Shown: piece after piece, positions 17,421 through 25,668 of the stretch
Numbering within the stretch: the stretch's first letter is position 1
Layout: each line of letters begins with the position of its first letter
Assembly: GCA_900550465.1 (NCBI GenBank)
Contig: URSC01000014.1
Span: 1-64,000, forward strand
Direction of reading: 5' to 3'
Origin: an uncultured Alistipes sp.
GTDB taxonomy: Bacteria > Bacteroidota > Bacteroidia > Bacteroidales > UBA932
Length of the DNA: 64,000 nt
Notes under the pieces: model-generated
Told to the model about the DNA's origin: nothing
Databases searched by the model: none
The model's input: the letters and a program-made list of their open reading frames with translations, nothing else
Translations under genes and position numbers: made by a program

Positions 17421-19969
17421 CGGGGTTGTCTTTTCTTATGTCCGTAGAAAAATGAATAAAGTATGCATCCGGCCAGAGCCAGGATAATGACCAGCGAGGA
17501 TGCAAGGGAAATGTTCCTGCCTATGGTGAAAGAGCCGGGGTCGTAGACAAATTCCACCTCGTGGCTTCCCTCGTCTATCAGCAGGGCGCGGAGGGTGTAG
17601 TCGGCACGGAGGATGGGAACCTCCTCTCCGTCTATGAATGCCCTCCATCCGGCAGGGTAGTATATCTCGCTGAAGACCGCCAGTCCGCGGGCAGCGGCGG
17701 AGACTTCGTAGCTCAGGCGGTTGGGACTGTATTCCTTCAGTACAATGCTTCCCTCCGCGGCACCGGGATATTCGGCGGCAGTGCCCTCCGCGGCCTGCGC
17801 GTCGAAGATGACGGCCTCCTTTCCGGGGTCAATCTGCCCGAGTGCGGCCATCTCCGCATCAGCGGTCGGTGCGGTGCGGGAGCGCTCTACGAACCAGGCA
17901 TTGCCCAGACGCTGTCCGTAGGTCAGGGGATAGCTGTTGCCGTCGATGACGATATACTTGGTGTTGAGCATGGCCAGGACAGGATAGTATTGCAGGCCTT
18001 CCTCCAGATCGGCGATTGTGGAGGCCGTGGGGATGACGGCATTGATATCCGAAGCCAGGCGGCTCATCTCCGGAGCGATATGGAAATCTATCAGATCCTG
18101 ATACCGCTGGAGCTTGGCAGGGCTGTATCCGCCTATGGTCTTGTGGTGGTAGCTGACGATAGCGTCGTTGAAGGTATTGACACTCAAGTCCAGGACACGG
18201 TACGAGATGTCGCTGTCCTGATGTATGGCGTTGTCCACCGGACGGGGATTGAATTGGGCATCGAAATTGCGCACGGTGACAAAATGCTCCTTGTTGAGAT
18301 ACCGCTTGTCCACTCCCCACAGGTCCGCGAGAAGCAGGACTCCTATAACTGCCACGGCCGGCAGAGCCTTCAGCTTCCTCTTCCATGCGGCGAAGAACAC
18401 ACCTGCAGCAAGGACAATGAATATCAGAGAGCGGAAGGCATCAGCCCGCAGAAGACTGCGGCGGTCGTCCTGGAGAGCACTGATGAGCAGGTCATTGGCC
18501 CCGAATACGGCTGCATCGCTCGCCGAGGAGAAGTCACCGGCCAGACCCGGGAAGAGGGCGAAGAGCAGGGATATGCCGCCGGTAACCCCGAGGGTGGTCA
18601 GCAGGCCGTTCCTTATCTTCTTCTCCGGCAGGGGCTCCTTGCCGAAAAGGGCGGCATTGAGACCGAGAATGCCCATCAGCGGGACGGTCACCTGAAGTAT
18701 GACCAGAATCATGGAAACGGTACGGAACTTATTGTACAGCGGGGCATATTTGAAGAATATCTCGGAAAACCACATGAAGTGCGAGCCCCAGGCCAGGAGC
18801 AGGGCGAGGACCGAGACTCCGGCTATCCACCATTTGTAGCGGCCGCGGATAACGCAGAGGCCGAATACGAAGAGGAAAAGAGACACGGCACCGAGATACA
18901 TCGGGCCGGCGGTAAAAGGCTGCGGTCCCCAGTAAAGGGGCATGCCCTTGCGCAGGGACTCGATATTGGATGCGCCCATTGACTGCAGGGCCTTGTAGGT
19001 AGCCGACCCGCGGGAAAGCTCACCGGAGGATGCACCGCCGTTGAAGTTTGGGATAAGCAGATTGGGCACCTCATTGATGCCGTATGACCAGGCCGTCGCA
19101 TAATCCAGCTTGAGGCCGTCACCGGTCTGGTTGTGCTCGTCGTGGGTCAGTTCCGAGCCCCCGCGCATGGTGTACTCCGCGTATTCGTAGGTAGGCAGCA
19201 GCTTGTTGGCGTTGGTGGCGATGCCGAGCAGACCGCCGGCCAGTACGAGGACGGAGGCCATGAACCAGCGGCCCAGCGGTGTCTCACGGAAAGGAGGCGT
19301 CGCAGCCTTCATTTTCCTCTGGGCCACAACCGCCCCGCACAGTTCCGCGATGGCGTAGCCGAAGACGATGAACGCCAGATAGTATGTAATCTGAGGATGA
19401 TTGGCCTTTATCTGAAAGCTCAGGGCGAGGGCGAAGAATACCGCACCGAGGAGGGCCTTGCGTCTGTAGGCATAGACCAGAGCCGCCAGCACCCAGGGCA
19501 TGAAGGCTATGGCCACCATCTTGGTATTGTGGCCGACCTGGATGATCTGCATATTGTAGGAGCAGAAAGTCACCGCAATGGCCCCGACCGCTGAAAGCCA
19601 TGGATTGACCCCGAAGGCCAGGAACAGCAGGAAGCCTCCGAGCAGCGAGATGATCAGATAGCTGGGCGGACGCTCGCCCCAGAACAGCAGGTCGTAGAGC
19701 GGAGTCGTCGCGTCACCCTTGTACGGCACGGATATCTGTGTCGCAGGCATCCCGCCAAACATCGAGCCGGTCCACAGTGCCGGGTCGTCCGGATGCCCCT
19801 CATTCCATTCCAGTATCTCGTGCGACATTCCCTTCCATGAAGAGATATCCGACTGGTCCACCACCTTGCCCTGCAGCACCTGAGGCGCATAGGCATACGC
19901 AATCACTACAAACCCCACCACGATAAGCACATACGGCAGGGCCTTCCTGAGTATTTCATTTATCTTCAT
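17417..19969 (-). CDS. YfhO family membrane protein
   Basis: 850 aa. Many membrane segments between residues ~10 and 550, a soluble C-terminal region (~560-810) and a final TM (SLASSLVIILALAGCILYSF). N-terminal marks SDISSWKGMSHEILEWNEGH, GSMFGGMPATQIS and LFWGERPPSYLIIS are typical of Bacteroidetes YfhO-like proteins, which are distantly related to GT-C glycosyltransferases and in Gram-positives act on surface polymers. The Bacteroidetes role is not established. A TATATTTG box lies ~50 nt upstream. The MFS gene follows with a 4-nt overlap. Confidence 0.85.
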   Translation of the reverse strand: MKINEILRKALPYVLIVVGFVVIAYAYAPQVLQGKVVDQSDISSWKGMSHEILEWNEGHPDDPALWTGSMFGGMPATQISVPYKGDATTPLYDLLFWGERPPSYLIISLLGGFLLFLAFGVNPWLSAVGAIAVTFCSYNMQIIQVGHNTKMVAIAFMPWVLAALVYAYRRKALLGAVFFALALSFQIKANHPQITYYLAFIVFGYAIAELCGAVVAQRKMKAATPPFRETPLGRWFMASVLVLAGGLLGIATNANKLLPTYEYAEYTMRGGSELTHDEHNQTGDGLKLDYATAWSYGINEVPNLLIPNFNGGASSGELSRGSATYKALQSMGASNIESLRKGMPLYWGPQPFTAGPMYLGAVSLFLFVFGLCVIRGRYKWWIAGVSVLALLLAWGSHFMWFSEIFFKYAPLYNKFRTVSMILVILQVTVPLMGILGLNAALFGKEPLPEKKIRNGLLTTLGVTGGISLLFALFPGLAGDFSSASDAAVFGANDLLISALQDDRRSLLRADAFRSLIFIVLAAGVFFAAWKRKLKALPAVAVIGVLLLADLWGVDKRYLNKEHFVTVRNFDAQFNPRPVDNAIHQDSDISYRVLDLSVNTFNDAIVSYHHKTIGGYSPAKLQRYQDLIDFHIAPEMSRLASDINAVIPTASTIADLEEGLQYYPVLAMLNTKYIVIDGNSYPLTYGQRLGNAWFVERSRTAPTADAEMAALGQIDPGKEAVIFDAQAAEGTAAEYPGAAEGSIVLKEYSPNRLSYEVSAAARGLAVFSEIYYPAGWRAFIDGEEVPILRADYTLRALLIDEGSHEVEFVYDPGSFTIGRNISLASSLVIILALAGCILYSFFYGHKKRQPR

Positions 19970-20016
19970 CGTATTCCGTTATATTCCGTTTTTCCGTCGA
20001 AAGTTATTGCAACTTG

Positions 20017-20024
20017 CAAATATA
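20017..20024 (-). promoter_or_regulatory. -7 promoter box (TATATTTG) for the YfhO gene
   Basis: On the minus strand the sequence reads TATATTTG, a match to the Bacteroidetes -7 consensus TAnnTTTG, 48 nt before the YfhO start. No good -33 TTTG is visible. Confidence 0.5.
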
Positions 20025-20096
20025 CTCTTTTTCCATATAAACGCGCATATTCTCAACCACCAGTATTTCCCGTCACTCCATCGTCACCCACTTCCC

Positions 20097-20113
20097 ACTC
20101 CTTCGGAAGGAGT
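20097..20113. repeat. Dispersed hairpin ACTCCTTCGGAAGGAGT, copy 1
   Basis: A perfect 7-bp inverted repeat (ACTCCTT/AAGGAGT) around CGG. The same 17-mer recurs at 25067. Here it abuts the broken 5' edge of the aminotransferase remnant, consistent with an intergenic REP-like palindrome or a rearrangement joint. Confidence 0.65.
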
Positions 20114-20359
20114 CGGACTTTCCCGCATTATAACCGACACCACATTCACCAACATTGTGTGCGAGGACAGCTCCGGAGCTCTGCTACCCCTGCCACTCCA
20201 CTGCTGCACGGTACCATGAGACAGCACCTGCTGGTCTCCGGCCTCCTCCGCGAAGCCGATATCCGTCCCGAGGACCTTCCCCGCTTCCCCCGCATCCACC
20301 TCATCAATGCCATGAACGGGCTCGGAGACCTGATAATAAACGCCAACGTCTACAAATAA
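20114..20359 (+). pseudogene. C-terminal fragment of class IV aminotransferase, frameshifted
   Basis: Two frames together give the end of a PabC/branched-chain-aminotransferase-fold protein. First comes IITDTTFTNIVCEDSSGALL (the cofactor-site T-D-x-(S/T)-x-T-N-I pattern). After a frame change near 20180 comes SATPATPLLHGTMRQHLL and READIRPEDLPRFPRIHLIN, ending NANVYK-stop at 20357. In intact homologues these parts are contiguous, as in 4-amino-4-deoxychorismate lyase. The N-terminal two thirds are absent; the fragment starts right after a hairpin repeat. Its stop codon is part of the first direct repeat of the next gene's promoter. The gap 19970-20448 holds only this, the hairpin and promoter repeats. 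Confidence 0.7.
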
Positions 20360-20422
20360 CCGAAAAATTTTCCGACAAATAACCGAAAAAATTTCCAACA
20401 AATAACCGAATTTGCTATCTTT
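20354..20422 (+). repeat. Three 23-bp direct repeats in the promoter of the DUF4143 ATPase
   Basis: Units 20354-20376, 20377-20399 and 20400-20422 begin AAATAACCGAA and repeat at an exact 23-bp period. Units 1 and 2 continue AAAATTTTCC-like; unit 3 diverges into the promoter box TATCTTTG (20416-20423). This layout resembles stacked operator sites. Confidence 0.8.
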
Positions 20423-20423
20423 G
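20416..20423 (+). promoter_or_regulatory. -7 promoter box (TATCTTTG) for the DUF4143 ATPase
   Basis: A good match to TAnnTTTG, 26 nt before the ATG at 20449 and embedded in the last direct repeat, so any protein binding the repeats would affect initiation. Confidence 0.6.
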
Positions 20424-20448
20424 CTGCAGTAAAATTCTGATATTCACT

Positions 20449-21723
20449 ATGTATTATAGAAAAAGAGCGGCAGACGCACTTCTTGCAAGGAAACTGGCAG
20501 GTAAAGGGGCTGTATTGATAGAAGGCCCAAAATGGTGCGGGAAAACGACCACTGCTGAACAGCAAGCGGCCAGCATCATCTATATGGATGATCCTCAACA
20601 TATTGAGCAGAATAAAATACTGGCGGATATCAATCCGTCACTGTTACTGCAAGGCAAGACTCCAAGGTTGATCGATGAATGGCAGATTGCTCCCAAGTTA
20701 TGGGATGCTGTAAGATATGAGGCTGATCATAGAGACGGAACAGGCCACTTCATATTGACCGGTTCATCCCTCCCCGTTGACAACAAGGATATTCAGCATT
20801 CCGGAACAGGACGTTTCGCTTGGCTCAGAATGCGCCCTATGGCATTGTACGAGTCTGGAGAATCTTCCGGAGAGATAAGTCTGGAAGACCTGTTCTCAGC
20901 ACCAGGAAGCATCTATGCTGAAAATCGTCTTTCAATGGAAGACATAGCGTTTCTGATATGCCGTGGCGGATGGCCGAAAGCCATTGACCAAAATAAAGAC
21001 ATCGCACTGGACCAGTCATTTGATTACTGCGATGCCATTACCAACAGGGATATATCCAAGGTAGACAACATCAACCGCAACCCAGAGCGTGTGAAAAGGC
21101 TTATGCGCTCATACGCACGCCTTCAAGGCTCACAAGCGTCTTACGAGACCATTTGCGCCGATATCAAATCCAATGACACAACCACATTGGACTCTGATAC
21201 AGTTGCCGCATATATCACCGCTCTCGGCAGACTGTTTGTAATAGAGGAGGCGCAGGCATGGAATCCCAATCTAAGGTCAAAAACTGCAATACGTACTTCT
21301 GCCACAAGATACTATATTGATCCGTCAATAGGTACGGCAATACTTCAGACAGGCCCGGAGGAACTTCTGGCAGACATCAAGACCATGGGACTTTTTTTCG
21401 AGACTTTATGTATGCGTGACCTGCGTACCTACGCAGAGGCACTTATGGGAACTGTATACCATTATCGTGACTCATCCGGGCTGGAATGTGATGCGGTGGT
21501 GCATCTGCGCAACGGCTCCTACGGTCTGGTAGAGATAAAGCTGGGCGGCACACATCTTATATCCGAAGGATGCAGGACTCTTAAAACCCTAAGTGAGCGC
21601 ATAGACACTGACAGAATGAAAGCCCCCTCTTTCCTGATGGTTCTTACCGGAATCGGGGATATAGCATACAGACGGAAAGAGGACGGCATCTACATTGTCC
21701 CCATCGGTTGCCTGAAGCAATAG
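20449..21723 (+). CDS. AAA_14/DUF4143 ATP-binding protein (1)
   Basis: 424 aa. N-terminal P-loop ATPase: Walker A GPKWCGKTT at residues ~25-33, a Walker B-like LIDEWQIAPKLWDAV, and sensor-like HFILTGSS. The C-terminal DUF4143 domain ends in a restriction-endonuclease-like strand pattern (LECDAVVHLRNGSYGLVEIK), with the E..D..E-x-K layout of a PD-(D/E)XK fold, possibly inactive. This family is highly amplified in Bacteroidetes and lacks a settled role. The ATG at 20449 fits the promoter. A second member is at 29189, also behind three direct repeats; the two proteins are only distantly similar. Confidence 0.88.
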   Translation: MYYRKRAADALLARKLAGKGAVLIEGPKWCGKTTTAEQQAASIIYMDDPQHIEQNKILADINPSLLLQGKTPRLIDEWQIAPKLWDAVRYEADHRDGTGHFILTGSSLPVDNKDIQHSGTGRFAWLRMRPMALYESGESSGEISLEDLFSAPGSIYAENRLSMEDIAFLICRGGWPKAIDQNKDIALDQSFDYCDAITNRDISKVDNINRNPERVKRLMRSYARLQGSQASYETICADIKSNDTTTLDSDTVAAYITALGRLFVIEEAQAWNPNLRSKTAIRTSATRYYIDPSIGTAILQTGPEELLADIKTMGLFFETLCMRDLRTYAEALMGTVYHYRDSSGLECDAVVHLRNGSYGLVEIKLGGTHLISEGCRTLKTLSERIDTDRMKAPSFLMVLTGIGDIAYRRKEDGIYIVPIGCLKQ

Positions 21724-21728
21724 CGGAA

Positions 21729-23108
21729 CTATCTGGAACGAAGACGGAGAAAGGAGAAGAAGGCGGCGCAGACGACCAGTATGCCGGCAAGGAGCATCGC
21801 GTCATGCGGAGCCTTGTCTCCGAAGAGGTGGAAGAATAGGGCGACGAGAGCTGCGCCGGTGGCCTGGCCTGTCAGGCGGGCGGTGGAGAGCATGCCGCTT
21901 GCACTGCCGGCCCGGTGGTTGGGCGCGGAGCTCAGGAGCAGATGGTTGTTGGGCGACTGGAAGAATCCGAAACCGGCGCCGCAGAGGGCGAGTCTCCAGC
22001 CGAGGGCAAAGGGGGAGGCATCCGCCGGCATCTGCGAGAGCAGGAAGCAGCCGGCACTCATAAGCAGCAGACCGAAACCACCTAACAGGCCCGGGTGGAT
22101 CTTGCCGCTCAGCGAGCCGGACAAAGGCGCCACGAACATCACTATGAACGGCCAGGCGGTCATTACGGCACCGGTCTCCACGGGATTCATCCCGAAGGTA
22201 TGCAGCAGCATGAAAGGCATGCCTACCAGCACCATCATCTGGGCAGTATATGAAACCACACTGGTTGTCACTGACATGGAGAAGGCCGGAATACGGAGCA
22301 GGTCAAAGGGCAGCATCGGATATCTGCGGCGGAGCTGACTGCGGATATACAGGGAACCCAGTGCGAGCAGCACGGCAGCGGCCACAGCTACGACCGCAGG
22401 ACTGACATCGTGCGAATACATCTCGATGCAGCCTATGAGAAGACCGAATACGGCGGCGTTGAGAAGGGCGTCCCCGATATGGAAACGGCGTCCGACGATA
22501 TGAGTGGGATTGTCAGGGAGGAAACGCCACCCCATCAGGAATGTCACTATCCCCACCGGGATATTGATGGCGAACAGCCAAGGCCAGGAGGCGAAAGACA
22601 GTATGGCGGCCGCTATCGACGGACCGGACACGGCCGACAGGGCCACCACGGTAGCATTGATTCCCACCCCCTTGCCGAAATGCCGCCTGGGAAACACCAG
22701 TTTGGCCACGGAGGTATTGACACTCATCATCATCGCCGCCCCCAGTCCCTGGAATGCCCTGGATGCCACGAGCATAGGCAGACTGTGGGAAACCGTACAG
22801 AAAACGGATGCCACCGTAAACACGGCCACACCGGACAGATACACTTTTTTATAGCTGTACAGTTCCCCGAGCGTCGAGAAGGGCAGCAGGGCCATCATCA
22901 CCACGAGCTGGAAAGCATTGACCACCCATATCGAATCAGCAGGCGAGACACCGAGTTCCTGCGCTATCACCGGCAGGGCCACATTGCAGATATTGCCGTC
23001 CACCACCGACAGGAAGATGCCGCACCACACCGCGCCCATGGCATAGAAAAGCTGCGGCCTGTGCAGACCGTCCCACTCCAGATTGCCGGTGATCCTTTCT
23101 TCTTCCAT
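21729..23108 (-). CDS. DHA2-type MFS drug/proton antiporter (A)
   Basis: 459 aa with ~14 membrane segments. I chose ATG 23108 because a TAnnTTTG promoter box (23127-23134) lies just upstream and would be overlapped by a start at 23129. Early text: NLEWDGLHRPQLFYAMGAVW; TM1 then motif D1 (VVDGNICNVALPVIAQELG), typical of EmrB/QacA pumps. Loop motif LGELYSYKKVYLSG is motif A. It is the downstream member of a tandem duplicate pair and converges with the ATPase gene 5 nt away. Substrate unknown. Confidence 0.88.
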   Translation of the reverse strand: MEEERITGNLEWDGLHRPQLFYAMGAVWCGIFLSVVDGNICNVALPVIAQELGVSPADSIWVVNAFQLVVMMALLPFSTLGELYSYKKVYLSGVAVFTVASVFCTVSHSLPMLVASRAFQGLGAAMMMSVNTSVAKLVFPRRHFGKGVGINATVVALSAVSGPSIAAAILSFASWPWLFAINIPVGIVTFLMGWRFLPDNPTHIVGRRFHIGDALLNAAVFGLLIGCIEMYSHDVSPAVVAVAAAVLLALGSLYIRSQLRRRYPMLPFDLLRIPAFSMSVTTSVVSYTAQMMVLVGMPFMLLHTFGMNPVETGAVMTAWPFIVMFVAPLSGSLSGKIHPGLLGGFGLLLMSAGCFLLSQMPADASPFALGWRLALCGAGFGFFQSPNNHLLLSSAPNHRAGSASGMLSTARLTGQATGAALVALFFHLFGDKAPHDAMLLAGILVVCAAFFSFLRLRSR

Positions 23109-23126
23109 TTTACTGCGTGACTTCGG

Positions 23127-23134
23127 CAAATGTA
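23127..23134 (-). promoter_or_regulatory. -7 promoter box (TACATTTG) for DHA2 pump A
   Basis: Minus-strand TACATTTG matches TAnnTTTG, 18 nt before the ATG at 23108, in the short gap between the two pump genes. It gives pump A its own start of transcription. Confidence 0.5.
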
Positions 23135-23141
23135 CGCAAAT

Positions 23142-24560
23142 TTACTTTACGGGAGAACGCAGCCCGAGGCGGCTGACAGAGGAAAGGGCGCCGCAGATGG
23201 TAAGAATGCCGGCCAGGAGCATGGCATCGTGGGGAGCACCGTCCCCGAAAAGATGGAAGAAGAGGGCGACGAGGGCCGCACCGGTGGACTGGCCTACGAG
23301 GCGGGCCGTTGCAAGCATGCCTCCCGCACTGCCGGCACGGTGGTTGGGCGCGGAACTCAGAAGCATGTGGTTGTTGGGCGACTGGAAGAAACCGAATCCG
23401 GCCCCGCACATCATCAGCCGCCATGCGATGTCCAGATGCGAGGCATTCTCAGGAATAAATGCAAGCAGGAAACAGCCGGCACTCATCAGCAGCAGACCGA
23501 AACATCCCAGCACTCCGGGATGCACCCTGCCTATGAGCGAGCCGGCCAGCGGGGCCACGAACACGATGACCAGCGGCCAGGAAGTCATCAGCAGTCCGGT
23601 CTCCACGGCATTCATCCCGAAAGTATGCAGGAGCATGAACGGTATGGCCACCATTGCCGTCATCTGGGCCGTGAAAGAGATTATACTGGTGAGCACCGAC
23701 ATCGAGAATACGGGGATACGGAGCAGGTCGAACGGCAGCATGGGCCAGCGGCGGCGGAGCTGGGTCCGCACGTAGATGCTGCCCAGGACTATCAGCAGGG
23801 CAACCCCGACAAGCACCGTAACGGACTTCGCCCCGTGCGAATACATCTCGATGCAGCCTATCAGCAGGCCGAATACGGCGGCATTGAGCAGGCCGTCCCG
23901 GATATTGAAATGCCGTCCCTCGATGTGGGTAGGATTGTCCGGCAGATGCTTGAATGCCATGAAGAACGTCACTATTCCCACCGGAATGTTGATTGCGAAG
24001 AGCCAGGGCCAGGAGGCGAACGAAAGAATACCTGCCGCAACCGTAGGACCGGCCACCGAGGCAAGGGCCACCACCGTGGCGTTAAGCCCCACTCCCCTGC
24101 CCAGGTACTTTTTGGGATAGGTGATTTTCACAAGAGTGGTATTGACACTCATCATCATCGCCGCACCCAGCCCCTGGAACGCCCTTGAGGCGACCAGAAG
24201 CGGCAGCGTATGCGACAGGGCGCAGAACAGCGAGCCGACGGTGAACAGCACCGTCCCCGAGACATACACCCGCTTGTAGCTCAGCAGCTCTCCGATGGAG
24301 GAAAACGACAGCAGGGTCATCATGATCACCAGCTGGAACGAGTTGACCACCCAGATGGAGTCCGCAGACGACACCCCAAGCTCCTGCGAGATGGTAGGCA
24401 GGGCCACATTGCAGATATTGCCGTCCATCACCGAGAGAAAAATCCCGCACCACAGCGAGGCCACCGCATAGTAAATCTTCGGGCGGGACAGACCGTCCCA
24501 CTCCAGATTGCCGGTGATGTGCTCTTCCGGTTCAGCCGCCGTACTCGCCCCCTTTTTCAT
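23142..24560 (-). CDS. DHA2-type MFS drug/proton antiporter (B)
   Basis: 472 aa from ATG 24560 (MKKGAST). ATG 24566 is equally usable; the longer frame opening at 24653 is rejected because a TATCTTTG box lies inside it at 24591-24598. It aligns with pump A along its length (NLEWDGLSRPKIYYAVASLW, VMDGNICNVALPTISQELG, MLLSSAPNHRAGSAGGML). The pair therefore arose by tandem duplication, then diverged moderately. ~14 membrane segments. Substrate unknown. Confidence 0.88.
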   Translation of the reverse strand: MKKGASTAAEPEEHITGNLEWDGLSRPKIYYAVASLWCGIFLSVMDGNICNVALPTISQELGVSSADSIWVVNSFQLVIMMTLLSFSSIGELLSYKRVYVSGTVLFTVGSLFCALSHTLPLLVASRAFQGLGAAMMMSVNTTLVKITYPKKYLGRGVGLNATVVALASVAGPTVAAGILSFASWPWLFAINIPVGIVTFFMAFKHLPDNPTHIEGRHFNIRDGLLNAAVFGLLIGCIEMYSHGAKSVTVLVGVALLIVLGSIYVRTQLRRRWPMLPFDLLRIPVFSMSVLTSIISFTAQMTAMVAIPFMLLHTFGMNAVETGLLMTSWPLVIVFVAPLAGSLIGRVHPGVLGCFGLLLMSAGCFLLAFIPENASHLDIAWRLMMCGAGFGFFQSPNNHMLLSSAPNHRAGSAGGMLATARLVGQSTGAALVALFFHLFGDGAPHDAMLLAGILTICGALSSVSRLGLRSPVK

Positions 24561-24590
24561 GTGCATGTGCCTGCAGATATTGACAGCGGG

Positions 24591-24598
24591 CAAAGATA
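24591..24598 (-). promoter_or_regulatory. -7 promoter box (TATCTTTG) for DHA2 pump B
   Basis: Minus-strand TATCTTTG, ~30 nt before the chosen ATG. It fixes the start downstream of position 24590. Confidence 0.55.
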
Positions 24599-24694
24599 TA
24601 CAAAACCCTTTAACGATATGCCGGTATGGCGGTATGCTATGCAAACCCTTCAAATGAAAAAATGCTTTTTTGAGGAAAGTTTAATTTTACTATC

Positions 24695-24761
24695 ATGAAA
24701 CGGTTTTATAATTCTGGCTGCTGCGTCTGTTTCCTTCGCCGCTTTTGCGCAAACTAATTGA
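24695..24761 (+). pseudogene. Frameshifted signal-peptide remnant
   Basis: ATG AAA CGG TTT TAT, then after a one-base slip ATT CTG GCT..., reads ILAAASVSFAAFAQTN then stop: a typical Bacteroidetes signal peptide ending A-x-A-Q. Nothing of the mature protein follows, so this is the 5' stub of a lost secreted-protein gene. Confidence 0.45.
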
Positions 24762-24847
24762 CCGCACCGAACATTTTACAGAATGACCAGCGACAGTCCT
24801 CAAGCCACGCTCAGAAAGCACTGCGCAGAGGTCGGGATGAGTGCAGC

Positions 24848-25028
24848 ATTAACGAATTTACCTCGTGGTGCACAGGAAAGAAAAACATCTTTGTAAATCA
24901 GGCTATTGCAAAATGCACTGCACATCCGCTCTCTTTTGAGATAAGCCAAATGTGCAGCAGCATTTACAGGTTGCTGATTTTCAATCAGTTGAAAACCAGA
25001 GTGCACCCCGAAGTAAATTCGTTAAAAT
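24848..25028. mobile_element. MITE-like long imperfect palindrome
   Basis: The ends are inverted copies: the left arm ATTAACGAATTTACCTCG plus TGGTGCAC (24848-24873) pairs with the right arm GTGCACCCCGAAG plus TAAATTCGTTAAAAT (25001-25028), with two mismatches and a small gap. The interior continues the symmetry loosely (AATCAGGC...TGCACTGCACAT against ATGTGCAGCAGCATTT...CTGATTTT). About 181 bp with no credible ORF. It could be a non-autonomous transposon derivative or a structured RNA; target duplication not obvious. Confidence 0.5.
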
Positions 25029-25066
25029 GGCTCTCCGGTGCCCGTGGCGAGGGTGAGCGTCTTTTT

Positions 25067-25083
25067 ACTCCTTCGGAAGGAGT
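25067..25083. repeat. Dispersed hairpin ACTCCTTCGGAAGGAGT, copy 2
   Basis: Identical 17-mer to 20097-20113, again in non-coding debris, with flanking bases differing (TTTT before, GGGGAAA after). Confidence 0.65.
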
Positions 25084-25635
25084 GGGGAAATGCCGGAAAA
25101 CGCGACTCCACCTATCCACCCAGTAGCCCCATCATCCCCCATCCCCTAGTCCCATCTTCCCCAACGTGTGATACGTGATACGCAGATGTCATGTCACTAA
25201 AAAAATAGTCAAACACAAGTATTTGATTATTATTTACTTAAAAGTCACGATATGATTTAGTGAAAAGTAAAAGTATCTTATACGCGAATTTTCCTCCCTC
25301 ACAACTTATCTCATAATTGTAAGTACTTTATTTCCAAGTACTTTATTTCAACTAAGGTGTTTAGTGGCGTTTATATGGCCCGTTCCTTGAAGCACCGATA
25401 TCCCGGTCTGTCTTTCCCGACCACAAATACATTGACTATCGGCATATTACGATTCCAAGACATGCTTCATGGGCAAGTGATATGGGTAAGCCGATATGCA
25501 CCGGGTGATACGCACCGGCCGACATGCACCGGTCCCGTCAATGATGTGGCGTCTGTCTCAATCGACAGGAGTTTTCTGATTCCGGGCAGAGGGCGAATAT
25601 GTGCACAAATGTGCCGGCAGATGCGTATTTATTAT
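25084..25635. other. Non-coding stretch with short tandem repeats
   Basis: No supportable gene. It contains a 15-bp tandem duplication AAGTACTTTATTTC(C/A) at 25321-25350, three 14-bp units GAYAYGCACCGGNN at 25493-25534, and an inverted CACTAAA...TTTAGTG pair near 25196 and 25256. AT-rich in its first half, balanced later. Confidence 0.5.
25493..25534 (+). repeat. Three 14-bp direct repeats (GAYAYGCACCGG core)
   Basis: Units GATATGCACCGGGT, GATACGCACCGGCC and GACATGCACCGGTC follow each other without gaps, ~100 nt before the promoter box of the M49-like peptidase gene. Spacing of 14 bp is close to 1.3 helical turns. Possible regulator sites or simple repeat; no protein partner is evident. Confidence 0.6.
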
Positions 25636-25643
25636 TATGTTTG
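25636..25643 (+). promoter_or_regulatory. -7 promoter box (TATGTTTG) for the M49-like peptidase
   Basis: Matches TAnnTTTG, 26 nt before the ATG at 25669. Confidence 0.55.
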
Positions 25644-25668
25644 CAAAAATGAATAAACACTACTGTAA

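Noticed and set aside
20159..20359. A 66-codon gene of its own
   Set aside because: Its sequence continues a neighbouring frame as the end of a class IV aminotransferase, so it is better explained as a frameshifted remnant.
24758..25126. 122-codon frame in the gap after DHA2 pump B
   Set aside because: It runs through the palindrome and the hairpin repeat and shows no protein-like pattern; treated as repeat DNA.
25357..25656. 99-codon frame before the peptidase gene
   Set aside because: It covers the 14-bp repeats and the promoter region, and its composition is not gene-like.
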